5,751 nt of DNA. Source: LMUY01 sp964245075. GTDB lineage: Bacteria > Pseudomonadota > Alphaproteobacteria > Acetobacterales > Acetobacteraceae. The stretch is taken from the NCBI GenBank assembly GCA_964245075.1, contig CAXTLC010000130.1, positions 1 to 5,751 of the forward strand, in the 5' to 3' direction. Under the pieces are notes generated by a model. The model saw only the letters and a list, made by a program, of their open reading frames with translations, did no database searches and had not been told where the DNA came from. A program made the position numbers and the translations under genes. Below, piece after piece: positions 1-5,383 of the stretch; position 1 is the stretch's first letter; each line of letters starts with the position of its first letter.

Positions 1-1
1 T

Positions 2-1039
2 CTAGCCAGTTGTTTCCACGAGCACCCCGTCCAACGGGCCGAGCGCGGGCAGGATGTCGTTCTCGCCGGCGAAGTCACGGCCGTACAGCGCCGAGAAGAT
101 CGCCACGCCCGCCTCGTGCAGCGGCGCCGGAACCCCGCGCAGGCGGGCAAGGCAGACCGTGGGCCAAAGGCCGAACGGCACGTCCTCCGTGACGTAACGG
201 CTGCCGAGCGTGGCCGGGCCGTCCGGGTCCCGGCCGCCCTGCGCCAAACTGGCCGCCATGGCGCCCATCGTGTCGCCGGCCGCGCCGAAGGACAGGCGGA
301 AATGCTCCCCCAGGGTGCGCACGGCCACGCCGAACGCCCGGGCGATGAGGAGGCGCTCGTCGTCCAGGCCCTGCATCAGGCGGCCGACCGCGTCCGTGGT
401 GTTGGCGTATTGCTTCCACGCCTCCCCCTTTTCCATGCGGGTCAGGTTGCAAAGCGCGATCGCCATATGGTTCTGCGGGTTGAGGTTGCTGAGCGCGATC
501 GCGACGGCGCTGCCGCGGTCCACGAAGCGGTCGCCGAACAGCGTCCGGCACAGCGCGGCGCCGGCCGGCGCCGCCTCCGCCGGCAGCACGGCCAGGTCCA
601 CCCGGCTGCGGAGATGGGTCACCCACACCGCGCCCGGCCCGCTCCGCCGCGCGGTGACCAGCGTCGTGCCCCACAGCACGCTCAGCGGGGCCGTGCCGCG
701 CGCCGCGCACCGTGCCCGCAGGTAGAACGCGCTGAACGACATGTGGGAGCTGACGATCACCGGCTGGCCATCCCGCAGGTGCGGCGCGCACGCGTCCATC
801 ACGGCACGGTGGCCGTAACCCGGCACGGCGATGATCACCGCCTCCGCCTCCGCCAGCGCCGCCGCGCAATCAACCGCCGTCTCCGGATGGAAACGGCCCG
901 TGATCGCCCCGGTGGCGGTCAGCGCCGCGCCGGGCGTCCGTCCGGTGGGCGACCACAGCACCGGGCTGTGGCCGTCCCGGCAAAGCAGCGCGGCCATGCC
1001 CAGGCCGACCGCGCCGGTTCCGACGATCGCGACCCGCAT
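2..1039 (-). CDS. Opine dehydrogenase, NAD(P)-dependent octopine/nopaline dehydrogenase family
   Basis: Complete 345-residue protein ending in TAG at the window edge. Residues 1-35 form a Rossmann beta-alpha-beta unit with GTGAVG at 7-12. After the second strand comes WSPTGR (29-34) with no acidic residue, which hints at NADP(H) rather than NAD(H); this is inference. The C-terminal helical domain carries NLNPQNH (185-191), whose His191 fits the catalytic histidine of octopine dehydrogenases, and RYVTEDVP (281-288), the conserved Asp-containing segment of the family. Family members reductively join an amino acid to a 2-keto acid, or run the reverse oxidation, in the cytoplasm. I chose the ATG at 1037-1039 because it places the nucleotide-binding strand at the N-terminus, as in homologues. 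The frame stays open to 1342, but that part overlaps the upstream gene. The ATG lies 2 bases after the peroxidase stop, so the two are probably translationally coupled. The family is clear; substrate and direction are unknown. Confidence 0.9.
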   Translation of the reverse strand: MRVAIVGTGAVGLGMAALLCRDGHSPVLWSPTGRTPGAALTATGAITGRFHPETAVDCAAALAEAEAVIIAVPGYGHRAVMDACAPHLRDGQPVIVSSHMSFSAFYLRARCAARGTAPLSVLWGTTLVTARRSGPGAVWVTHLRSRVDLAVLPAEAAPAGAALCRTLFGDRFVDRGSAVAIALSNLNPQNHMAIALCNLTRMEKGEAWKQYANTTDAVGRLMQGLDDERLLIARAFGVAVRTLGEHFRLSFGAAGDTMGAMAASLAQGGRDPDGPATLGSRYVTEDVPFGLWPTVCLARLRGVPAPLHEAGVAIFSALYGRDFAGENDILPALGPLDGVLVETTG

Positions 1040-1041
1040 CC

Positions 1042-1617
1042 CTAGGCCGTCCGCACCGGCTCGCCCAGCGTGTGCATCAGCCGGTTCGCCCAGCCGAACA
1101 CCGAGACGGACAGCACCAGGTCGAGGATCTCCAGGTCGGACATCCCGTGCGCGCGCAACGCCGCGACATCCTCCGCGCCAGCGGCGGGCGGGCAGGCGGA
1201 CAGCTTGGCCGCGAAGGCGACGATCGCCCCTTCCCGCCCGTCCAGCCCGGCGACGCCGCCGCGGAACACCTCCGCCACGACGGCAGGCTTCTTCGTGAGC
1301 GCGATGAAGCGCGCCGCATGGACGGACGCGCAGTAGACGCAATGGTTGACCACCGACGCCTCGGTCGCGCCCAGCTCGCGCTCCGCCCGGGACAAGCCGC
1401 CGCGGCCGTACATGATGCCGTTGAACAGCGGCGTGCGCTGGCCCAGCGTTTCCGGATCGTGCGCCAGGACCAGCACGTAGTCGGACACGGCCGTGTTCGA
1501 GGGGGTTTCACGCAGCGCCTCGCGCTGGGCGTCCGTCGCATCGGCCAGCACGACGGGCGTGAGGTATGGCCGCCACGTCAGCGCCTCGGCGGTGAGCGTC
1601 GTCACGGCGCCGTTCAC
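1042..1617 (-). CDS. AhpD-like alkylhydroperoxidase / CMD-domain protein (resembles Avi_7169 family)
   Basis: 191 residues, one carboxymuconolactone decarboxylase-like domain. The redox centre is complete: Glu81, Cys93, Cys96 and His100. This E-x11-C-x2-C-x3-H spacing is the same as in mycobacterial AhpD (Glu118, Cys130, Cys133, His137), so a thiol-based peroxidase function for a cytoplasmic protein is likely. The N-terminal part (about 15-75), including SDYVLVLAHDPETLG and FNGIMYG, matches my recollection of the 'alkylhydroperoxidase domain protein, Avi_7169 family', named after Agrobacterium vitis; this is not a database match. The start is GTG at 1615-1617, inside a GTGA overlap with the stop of the upstream CMD gene, which implies coupled translation. 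The stop TAG lies 2 bases before the opine dehydrogenase ATG. The physiological substrate is unknown. Besides peroxide removal, CMD proteins can act in ring or lactone chemistry. Confidence 0.88.
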   Translation of the reverse strand: MNGAVTTLTAEALTWRPYLTPVVLADATDAQREALRETPSNTAVSDYVLVLAHDPETLGQRTPLFNGIMYGRGGLSRAERELGATEASVVNHCVYCASVHAARFIALTKKPAVVAEVFRGGVAGLDGREGAIVAFAAKLSACPPAAGAEDVAALRAHGMSDLEILDLVLSVSVFGWANRLMHTLGEPVRTA

Positions 1618-2063
1618 GCGTCACCGCCGATCAAGCGCAGCCCGGCGACCACGCGCAGTTGGTAGTTGACGAAGGCGATCAGTTGCGAGAGCCGGACGAT
1701 GTCCGCCTCGGCAACCCCGGCCGCCAGCAGCGCCTCGACGTCGGCGCGGGTCGCGGCCCGCGGCGTGCGGGTCACCAGGTCCACGTGGCGCTGCATCGCC
1801 GCCGAGCGCGGGTCGCCGGCAAGGCCGGCCGGCGCGCTGCCAGCCATCGCACGGTACTCTGCGGCCAGCCGCTCGTCCCCGTTCAGCGCCGCGATGCGGG
1901 ACGCGAAGGCCAGCCGCACCGCCTGGGGCAGGCCGCCCGCATCCTGCGGCGAGAACACGGCGCGGGCGTTGGCGTCCGACGCCGCCATCAACTCGGCCCG
2001 CTGCGCCGCGGCGGCCCTGGCCCGCGGCGTGTCGGCCATCGCCTCGATCATGCCGGCATCCAT
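1614..2063 (-). CDS. Cysteine-less CMD-domain protein (resembles Avi_7170 family)
   Basis: 149 residues from the chosen ATG at 2061-2063. The segment FSPQDAGGLPQAVRLAFASR and the C-terminal end LSQLIAFVNYQLRVVAGLRL resemble what I recall as the 'CMD domain protein, Avi_7170 family', usually encoded next to an Avi_7169-type peroxidase, as here. There is no cysteine in the protein, so it cannot perform AhpD-type thiol chemistry alone. A structural or partner role for the next gene product is the simplest inference. The start is uncertain. The frame is open to 2276, but codons above about 2063 read as low-complexity intergenic sequence. Candidates are ATG 2061-2063 and ATG 2049-2051 (MIEAMADT), or GTG near 2096. 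An AAGGAG lies at 2077-2082 (13 bases before the first ATG) and an AAGGA at 2064-2068 (12 bases before the second). It is the first gene of the minus-strand operon. Confidence 0.78.
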   Translation of the reverse strand: MDAGMIEAMADTPRARAAAAQRAELMAASDANARAVFSPQDAGGLPQAVRLAFASRIAALNGDERLAAEYRAMAGSAPAGLAGDPRSAAMQRHVDLVTRTPRAATRADVEALLAAGVAEADIVRLSQLIAFVNYQLRVVAGLRLIGGDA

Positions 2064-2085
2064 TCCTTGCAGCCCGCTCCTTGCA
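2064..2085. repeat. Direct repeat TCCTTGCA x2 over the CMD gene translation start
   Basis: TCCTTGCA occurs at 2064-2071 and again at 2078-2085, 14 bases apart start to start. On the minus strand each copy reads TGCAAGGA and so carries an AAGGA Shine-Dalgarno-like core just upstream of the CMD gene start codons. It could supply two ribosome-binding sites, or be a small regulatory duplication, or be chance. Confidence 0.5.
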
Positions 2086-2175
2086 ACCGCGTCCACCGCG
2101 CCGTATCCCGGCCAACACTGCGGCCACGCCGGCGCCGTGTAAATCACCACTGCAAAAGCGCGGCGCAGGCAGGCT
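2064..2175. promoter_or_regulatory. Divergent intergenic region, probable shared control region
   Basis: This gap separates the two outward-facing operons, so promoters in both directions must lie in or near it. The only clearly AT-richer patch is about 2138-2158 (GTGTAAATCACCACTGCAAAA), the most likely place for RNA polymerase or regulator contacts. On the minus strand this patch reads GATTTACA, a possible weak -10 region for the CMD operon, but no convincing -35 is visible. No clean palindromic operator was recognised. The regulator, if any, is not encoded in the window. Assignment is by position and composition only. Confidence 0.5.
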
Positions 2176-2180
2176 ATGAT
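2175..2180 (+). promoter_or_regulatory. Possible sigma-70 -10 box TATGAT
   Basis: TATGAT matches the TATAAT consensus at 5 of 6 positions and lies in the divergent region. The best upstream -35 candidate, CTGCAA at 2150-2155, is weak and spaced 19 bases away. If used, transcription would begin near 2187 and give a leader of about 108 bases before the oxidoreductase ATG. The same bases form the first ATG codons of the possible upstream ORF, so both readings cannot hold for the same transcript. Confidence 0.22.
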
Positions 2181-2298
2181 GCGTCTTGTGCATACCAACC
2201 CGTTCGGCATCCGCCAGCTTGCGCCGTTCGCCGCCATGTCCGCGCTTGCCGCCGGCTCGGCGCCGGCCGTCCGCATCCGCGGCCGGGCGGCGCCATGA
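2176..2298 (+). CDS. Possible 40-residue upstream ORF overlapping the oxidoreductase start
   Basis: From ATGATG at 2176-2181 a frame runs 40 codons (MMRLVHTNPFGIRQLAPF and so on, then an Ala/Arg/Gly-rich tail) to TGA at 2296-2298. That stop overlaps the ATG of the next gene as ATGA. A weak AGG-containing stretch, CAGGCAGG, sits just upstream at 2166-2173. An in-frame internal ATG at 2236-2238 would give a 20-residue version. I do not recognise the peptide, and it has no cysteine or run of a single amino acid typical of attenuator leaders. Its main support is the exact ATGA junction combined with the lack of a good ribosome-binding site for the downstream gene. It may equally be a chance frame in GC-rich DNA. 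Confidence 0.27.
   Translation: MMRLVHTNPFGIRQLAPFAAMSALAAGSAPAVRIRGRAAP
2259..2294 (+). promoter_or_regulatory. GC-rich hairpin immediately upstream of the oxidoreductase start codon
   Basis: The left arm at 2259-2269 (GGCGCC then GGCCG) can pair with CGGCC at 2280-2284 and GGCGCC at 2289-2294, leaving a 10-base loop and a 4-base bulge. That gives eleven base pairs, all G-C. The right arm ends at the base before the ATG at 2295, so in RNA it would cover the ribosome-binding region. Ribosomes translating the upstream ORF would unfold it. The pairing is seen directly; a role in control is inference, and GC-rich DNA forms such structures easily. Confidence 0.35.
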
Positions 2299-3734
2299 AC
2301 GGCGGGCTGCCCGCGCTGGAAGCGCGGCTGGCGGAGGACCTGCGATTCCTGGATCTGCCGGCCAAGAACTGGGTGCCGCCCCGCGTGGCGGAGGACGGCC
2401 GTCCGGTGCGCGACGTCGTCGTGCTCGGCGGGGGCATGTGCGGCCTGGCGGCAACCGCCGCCCTGGTGCAGCTCGGCATCCGCAACGTCGTCGCGTTCGA
2501 TGCCGCACCCCGGGGCAGCGAAGGCCCATGGGTCACGTTCGCCCGCATGCTGACCCTGCGTTCACCCAAGCAACTCACCGGCCCGGCGCTCGGCTTGCCC
2601 GCATTGACCTTCCGCGCGTGGTTCGAGGCGCAGTTCGGCCGCGCGGCGTGGGAAGCGCTGGACAAGATCCCCCGCTGGCAATGGATGGAGTACCTCGTCT
2701 GGTACCGCCGGGTGCTGGCGCTGCCGGTCGAGAGCGAAGCGCGCGTGACGGCCGTGCGACCATGGGGCGGCGGCCTGCTGGAGGTGAGCGTGTCCGGCCC
2801 TGCGGGGCCACAGGCCGTGCTGACGCGGCGGCTGGTGCTGGCCAGCGGGCGGGACGGGTTGGGCGGCGCGTACGTGCCGCCGGCGGCGCAGGCTGTCGAT
2901 CGCCGGTTCTGGGCGCATTCTTCCGAGGCGATCGACTTCGCCGCGCTGCGCGGGCGCCGGGTCGGCGTGGTCGGAGGCAGCGCCTCGGCCATGGACAACG
3001 CCGCCACCGCGCTGGAAGCCGGGGCGGGGCGGCTGGACCTGTTCATCCGCAGGCTGGACCTGCCCCGTGTCAACAAGTTCACCGGCATCGGCAGCCCCGG
3101 CGTCGTCAACGGGTTCGAGGCCTTGCCGCCGGCGTGGAAGTGGCGCTTCCTCGACTACGTGCTCGGCGCGCAAACGCCCCCGCCGCGCGACAGCACGCTG
3201 CGGGTTTCGGCGCAGCCGCAGGCGCACTTCCACCTGGGCAGCCCCATCCTGTCCCTGACGGAACGGGGCGACGCGCTGGAAGCCGTGACGCCCAAGGGGC
3301 GCTACGGGCTGGACTTCGTGATCTTCGCCACCGGATTCCAGTTCGCGTTGCAGCGCCGGTCCGAGCTGGCTGCCTTCGCCCCGCATATCAGGCTGTGGCG
3401 GGATTGCTTCACGCCGCCGCTCGGGCAGGAGAACGCCGAGCTGGCGACCTCCCCCGACCTGGCGCCGGACTACGCGTTCCAGGAGAAGGTGCCCGGCGCC
3501 TGCCCGGCGCTGCGGCACATCCATTGCTTCAACCACCATGCGACGCTCAGCCACGGCAAGCTCTCGGGCGACATCCCCGCGGTCAGCGACGGGGCGAAGC
3601 GCCTGGCGCAGGGCATCGCGCGCGGGTTGTTCGTGGAGGACGCCGCGCCGCATTTCGCCGCCCTGCAAGCCTTCGACAAGGCGGAGCTGACCGGGGCCGA
3701 ATGGTTCGACGCCGACCAGCCGGCCGTCGCATGA
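2295..3734 (+). CDS. FMO-like FAD/NAD(P)-dependent oxidoreductase (putative flavin monooxygenase)
   Basis: 479 residues with the two-dinucleotide-domain plan of flavin-containing monooxygenases. The FAD Rossmann motif is VVVLGGGMCGLAA (41-53), followed by FDAAPRG. FWAHSSEAIDF (about 204-214) sits where the FMO fingerprint F-x-G-x3-H-x3-W/F occurs. The second Rossmann unit, for NADPH, is VGVVGGSASAMDNAA (about 222-236), and the ATGF motif lies near 343-346 in DFVIFATGFQF. Such enzymes usually use NADPH and O2 to oxygenate nitrogen, sulfur or a ketone; the substrate here is unknown. The ATG at 2295 was chosen because the following LEARLAEDLRFLDLPAKNW reads as a typical N-terminus for this group, although the frame is open back to 1659, antisense to the CMD gene. 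No good Shine-Dalgarno precedes it, and the start overlaps a small ORF stop. It is the first large gene of an operon with an amino-acid ABC importer, 11 bases before the binding-protein gene, suggesting it acts on the imported compound. Confidence 0.87.
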   Translation: MNGGLPALEARLAEDLRFLDLPAKNWVPPRVAEDGRPVRDVVVLGGGMCGLAATAALVQLGIRNVVAFDAAPRGSEGPWVTFARMLTLRSPKQLTGPALGLPALTFRAWFEAQFGRAAWEALDKIPRWQWMEYLVWYRRVLALPVESEARVTAVRPWGGGLLEVSVSGPAGPQAVLTRRLVLASGRDGLGGAYVPPAAQAVDRRFWAHSSEAIDFAALRGRRVGVVGGSASAMDNAATALEAGAGRLDLFIRRLDLPRVNKFTGIGSPGVVNGFEALPPAWKWRFLDYVLGAQTPPPRDSTLRVSAQPQAHFHLGSPILSLTERGDALEAVTPKGRYGLDFVIFATGFQFALQRRSELAAFAPHIRLWRDCFTPPLGQENAELATSPDLAPDYAFQEKVPGACPALRHIHCFNHHATLSHGKLSGDIPAVSDGAKRLAQGIARGLFVEDAAPHFAALQAFDKAELTGAEWFDADQPAVA

Positions 3735-3738
3735 GGAG
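3733..3738 (+). promoter_or_regulatory. Shine-Dalgarno site deciding the binding-protein start
   Basis: GAGGAG at 3733-3738 lies 7 bases before the ATG at 3746, near-ideal spacing. It overlaps the oxidoreductase stop (TGA 3732-3734). This favours ATG 3746 over the in-frame ATG at 3731, which would add MRRER and have no such site upstream. Confidence 0.7.
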
Positions 3739-3745
3739 AGAGCGT

Positions 3746-4660
3746 ATGTTCGGACGGCCCGTTCCCCGGCTGCTTGCCGCCCTGCTGGCCAGCGCCCTGC
3801 TGGCCGCCGGCATCCCCGGCCTTGGCATCCCCGGCCTTGGTATCCTTGGCGCCCACGCGCAGGAGGTGGATTCGGTGGTCAAGAAGCTGCAATCCACCCA
3901 CACGCTGACCATCGGCTACCGGGAAACCTCCGTGCCGCTGTCCTTCCTGGACAAGGACAACAAGCCGGCCGGCTATGCGGTGGAGCTGTGCCAGGACATC
4001 GCCGAGGGCGCCAAGAAGGAACTGGAGCTGCCGGAGATCAAGCTCGCCTACGTGCCGGTCAACATCCAGAACCGGCAGGCGCTGATCGCCAACGGCACGG
4101 TGGACATCGTGTGCGACGGCACCGTCCGCACCTGGACCCGGTCCAAGCAGGTCGCGTTCACCCCCGTGCACTGGGTCTCGGCGGAGCAACTGCTGGTGCT
4201 GAAAGCCTCCGGCATCAAGGACATCGCCGACCTGAACGGCAAGGTGGTCGCCATCGCCACCGGCGGCACGAGCGAGCCGACGATGCAGCGGCTGATCGAC
4301 CACGACCACCTGGCCGTAAGGGTGATGCGGGTCAACGACCACCCGGCCGGGCTGCTGGCCGTGGAAAGCCGCCGGGCCGACGCCTACCTCAGCGACAACG
4401 CGGCGTTCTACAGCTTGATCCAGGCGTCCCACCATCCCGAGAACCTGGCGATCGTCGGGCCGGAGCTGAGCTACCAGCCGGAAGCGCTCATCATCCCCAG
4501 GAACAACCCGAGCTTCGCCTGGATCGCCGGCCACACCATGTCCGGCATGTTCAAGTCCGGCGCGGCGGACGCGCTGGTGCTCAAGTGGTTCGCCCCCTTC
4601 GGCGTGGGCGTGAGCCCGAGGCTGCGGGCGGCTTGGGACACCTATTCATTCCCCGAATGA
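3746..4660 (+). CDS. Periplasmic amino-acid ABC transporter substrate-binding protein, family 3, GltI-like
   Basis: 304 residues. A signal peptide covers residues 1-38: a basic N-region, a Leu/Ala-rich core, and a likely signal peptidase I site after AHA, giving a mature start QEVDS. There is no lipobox, so it is a soluble periplasmic protein. The mature part follows E. coli glutamate/aspartate binding protein GltI: VVKKLQSTHTLTIGYRETSVPLSF (start of lobe 1, with Arg59 where GltI has the ligand-binding arginine), QNRQALIANGTVDIVCDGTV, the hinge-side GGTSEPT (173-179), NDH (197-199, cf. KDH in GltI) and SDNAAF in the second lobe. The region after GTVDIVC differs from the GltI GSTTNN segment, so the ligand may not be plain glutamate or aspartate. 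The core of the signal peptide contains a tandem GIPGL repeat. The gene follows the oxidoreductase by 11 bases and precedes the GltJ-like permease by 13. Confidence 0.92.
   Translation: MFGRPVPRLLAALLASALLAAGIPGLGIPGLGILGAHAQEVDSVVKKLQSTHTLTIGYRETSVPLSFLDKDNKPAGYAVELCQDIAEGAKKELELPEIKLAYVPVNIQNRQALIANGTVDIVCDGTVRTWTRSKQVAFTPVHWVSAEQLLVLKASGIKDIADLNGKVVAIATGGTSEPTMQRLIDHDHLAVRVMRVNDHPAGLLAVESRRADAYLSDNAAFYSLIQASHHPENLAIVGPELSYQPEALIIPRNNPSFAWIAGHTMSGMFKSGAADALVLKWFAPFGVGVSPRLRAAWDTYSFPE
3809..3850 (+). repeat. 15-bp in-frame tandem repeat inside the signal peptide
   Basis: The unit GGCATCCCCGGCCTT occurs perfectly at 3809-3823 and 3824-3838, followed by a degenerate third copy at 3839-3850 (GGTATCCTTGGC). 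It encodes GIPGL-GIPGL-GILG, lengthening the hydrophobic region of the binding-protein signal peptide. Because the unit is a multiple of three, slippage would add or remove five residues without a frameshift. Confidence 0.9.
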
Positions 4661-4673
4661 CCGGCTGGCGGCG

Positions 4674-5381
4674 GTGAACTACAACTGGGATTGGGGCATC
4701 CTGCTGCGGTCTCCGTATGCGGGGCAGCTGGTGACTGGGGTGGGCTGGACCCTCGCGGTCACCGCCGTCAGCTGGGGGATCGGCCTGCTCGTCGGCACGC
4801 TGGTGGGCTGCGCCCGCAGCCTGGCGCCGGCGCCGGCGCGGGTGCTGGCCGCTTCCTACGTGGAGGTGTTCCGCAACGTCCCGCCGCTGGTGCAGCTCTT
4901 CCTGTGGTTCTTCGTCTTCCCAGAGGTCGTGCCGGACTCCATGGGCTTGTGGATCAAGCGCGACCTGCCGATGCCGGAGTTCAGCACCGCCTGCCTCGCC
5001 ATCGGCCTGTTCGCCGGCGCGCGCGTGGCGGAGCAGGTGCGCGCCGGGCTGGACACGGCGCGGGGCCGGCTGCTGCCCGCCGCGCTGGCGACGGGGTTGC
5101 GGCCGATCCAGGCGTACCGCCTGGTGCTGCTGCCGGTGGCGCTGCGGACGATGGTGGCGCCGCTCACCTCCGAGTTCCTGACCACGTTCAAGCTGTCCGC
5201 CATCGCGCTCACGGTGGGGGTGCTGGAGCTGACGGCGGAAAGCCAGCGCATCGAGAACGACACGTTCCACGGCTTCGAGGCCTACACGGCGGCGACGGTG
5301 CTCTACCTGGCGATCGGGCTCGGCATCACGGGGGGCATGGGCCTGCTGGCGCGCCGCCTTTCCGTGCCCGCGCAGGGCTGA
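4674..5381 (+). CDS. Amino-acid ABC transporter permease, GltJ-like
   Basis: 235 residues, inner-membrane HisMQ-type permease. The N-terminus MNYNWDWGILL matches the E. coli GltJ start (MSIDWNWGIFL), which supports the GTG codon at 4674-4676 despite only a weak GGCGG-type ribosome-binding site. About five hydrophobic segments are visible, at roughly 20-47, 57-84, 105-123, 157-186 and 204-228. SYVEVFRNVPPLVQLFLWFF (61-80) is the typical HisMQ second-segment signature. The EAA loop that docks the ATPase lies at 135-154, PAALATGLRPIQAYRLVLLP, with the invariant Gly141 and Leu-Pro kept but the initial Glu replaced. TSEFLTTFKLSAIALTVG (165-182) matches the GltJ post-EAA region, except that the usual K-N-S reads K-L-S. 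It starts 13 bases after the binding-protein stop and ends 2 bases before the next permease. Confidence 0.92.
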   Translation: MNYNWDWGILLRSPYAGQLVTGVGWTLAVTAVSWGIGLLVGTLVGCARSLAPAPARVLAASYVEVFRNVPPLVQLFLWFFVFPEVVPDSMGLWIKRDLPMPEFSTACLAIGLFAGARVAEQVRAGLDTARGRLLPAALATGLRPIQAYRLVLLPVALRTMVAPLTSEFLTTFKLSAIALTVGVLELTAESQRIENDTFHGFEAYTAATVLYLAIGLGITGGMGLLARRLSVPAQG

Positions 5382-5383
5382 CG

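Noticed and set aside
1040..1342. N-terminal extension of the opine dehydrogenase by 101 residues
   Set aside because: It overlaps the peroxidase gene in another frame, is Arg/Gly-rich, and would put the Rossmann motif far from the N-terminus.
2081..2109. TTGCAA ... TATCCC with 17-base spacing as a plus-strand promoter
   Set aside because: The -10 matches only TAT, and TTGCAA is part of the direct repeat over the CMD gene start.
2064..2276. N-terminal extension of the CMD protein by 71 residues
   Set aside because: The extra residues (from MRTAGAEP) do not resemble the family and would remove the intergenic region needed for divergent promoters.
1659..2294. Upstream extension of the oxidoreductase frame on the plus strand
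   Set aside because: It is antisense to the CMD gene, is Arg/Gly-rich low-complexity translation, and the recognisable N-terminus begins at the ATG at 2295.
3731..3748. Alternative binding-protein start at 3731 (adds MRRER)
   Set aside because: The ATGA overlap is attractive, but the GAGGAG site 7 bases before ATG 3746 is a better fit and gives a normal signal peptide.
2562..4534. Long minus-strand open frames opposite the oxidoreductase and binding-protein genes
   Set aside because: Mirror frames produced by GC-rich codon bias; the translations are Arg/Gly/Pro/Ala-rich with no recognisable domain.
4820..4841. GCGCCGGCGCCGGCGC run in the GltJ-like gene as a regulatory repeat
   Set aside because: It simply encodes LAPAPAR with preferred GC-rich codons in a coding stretch.
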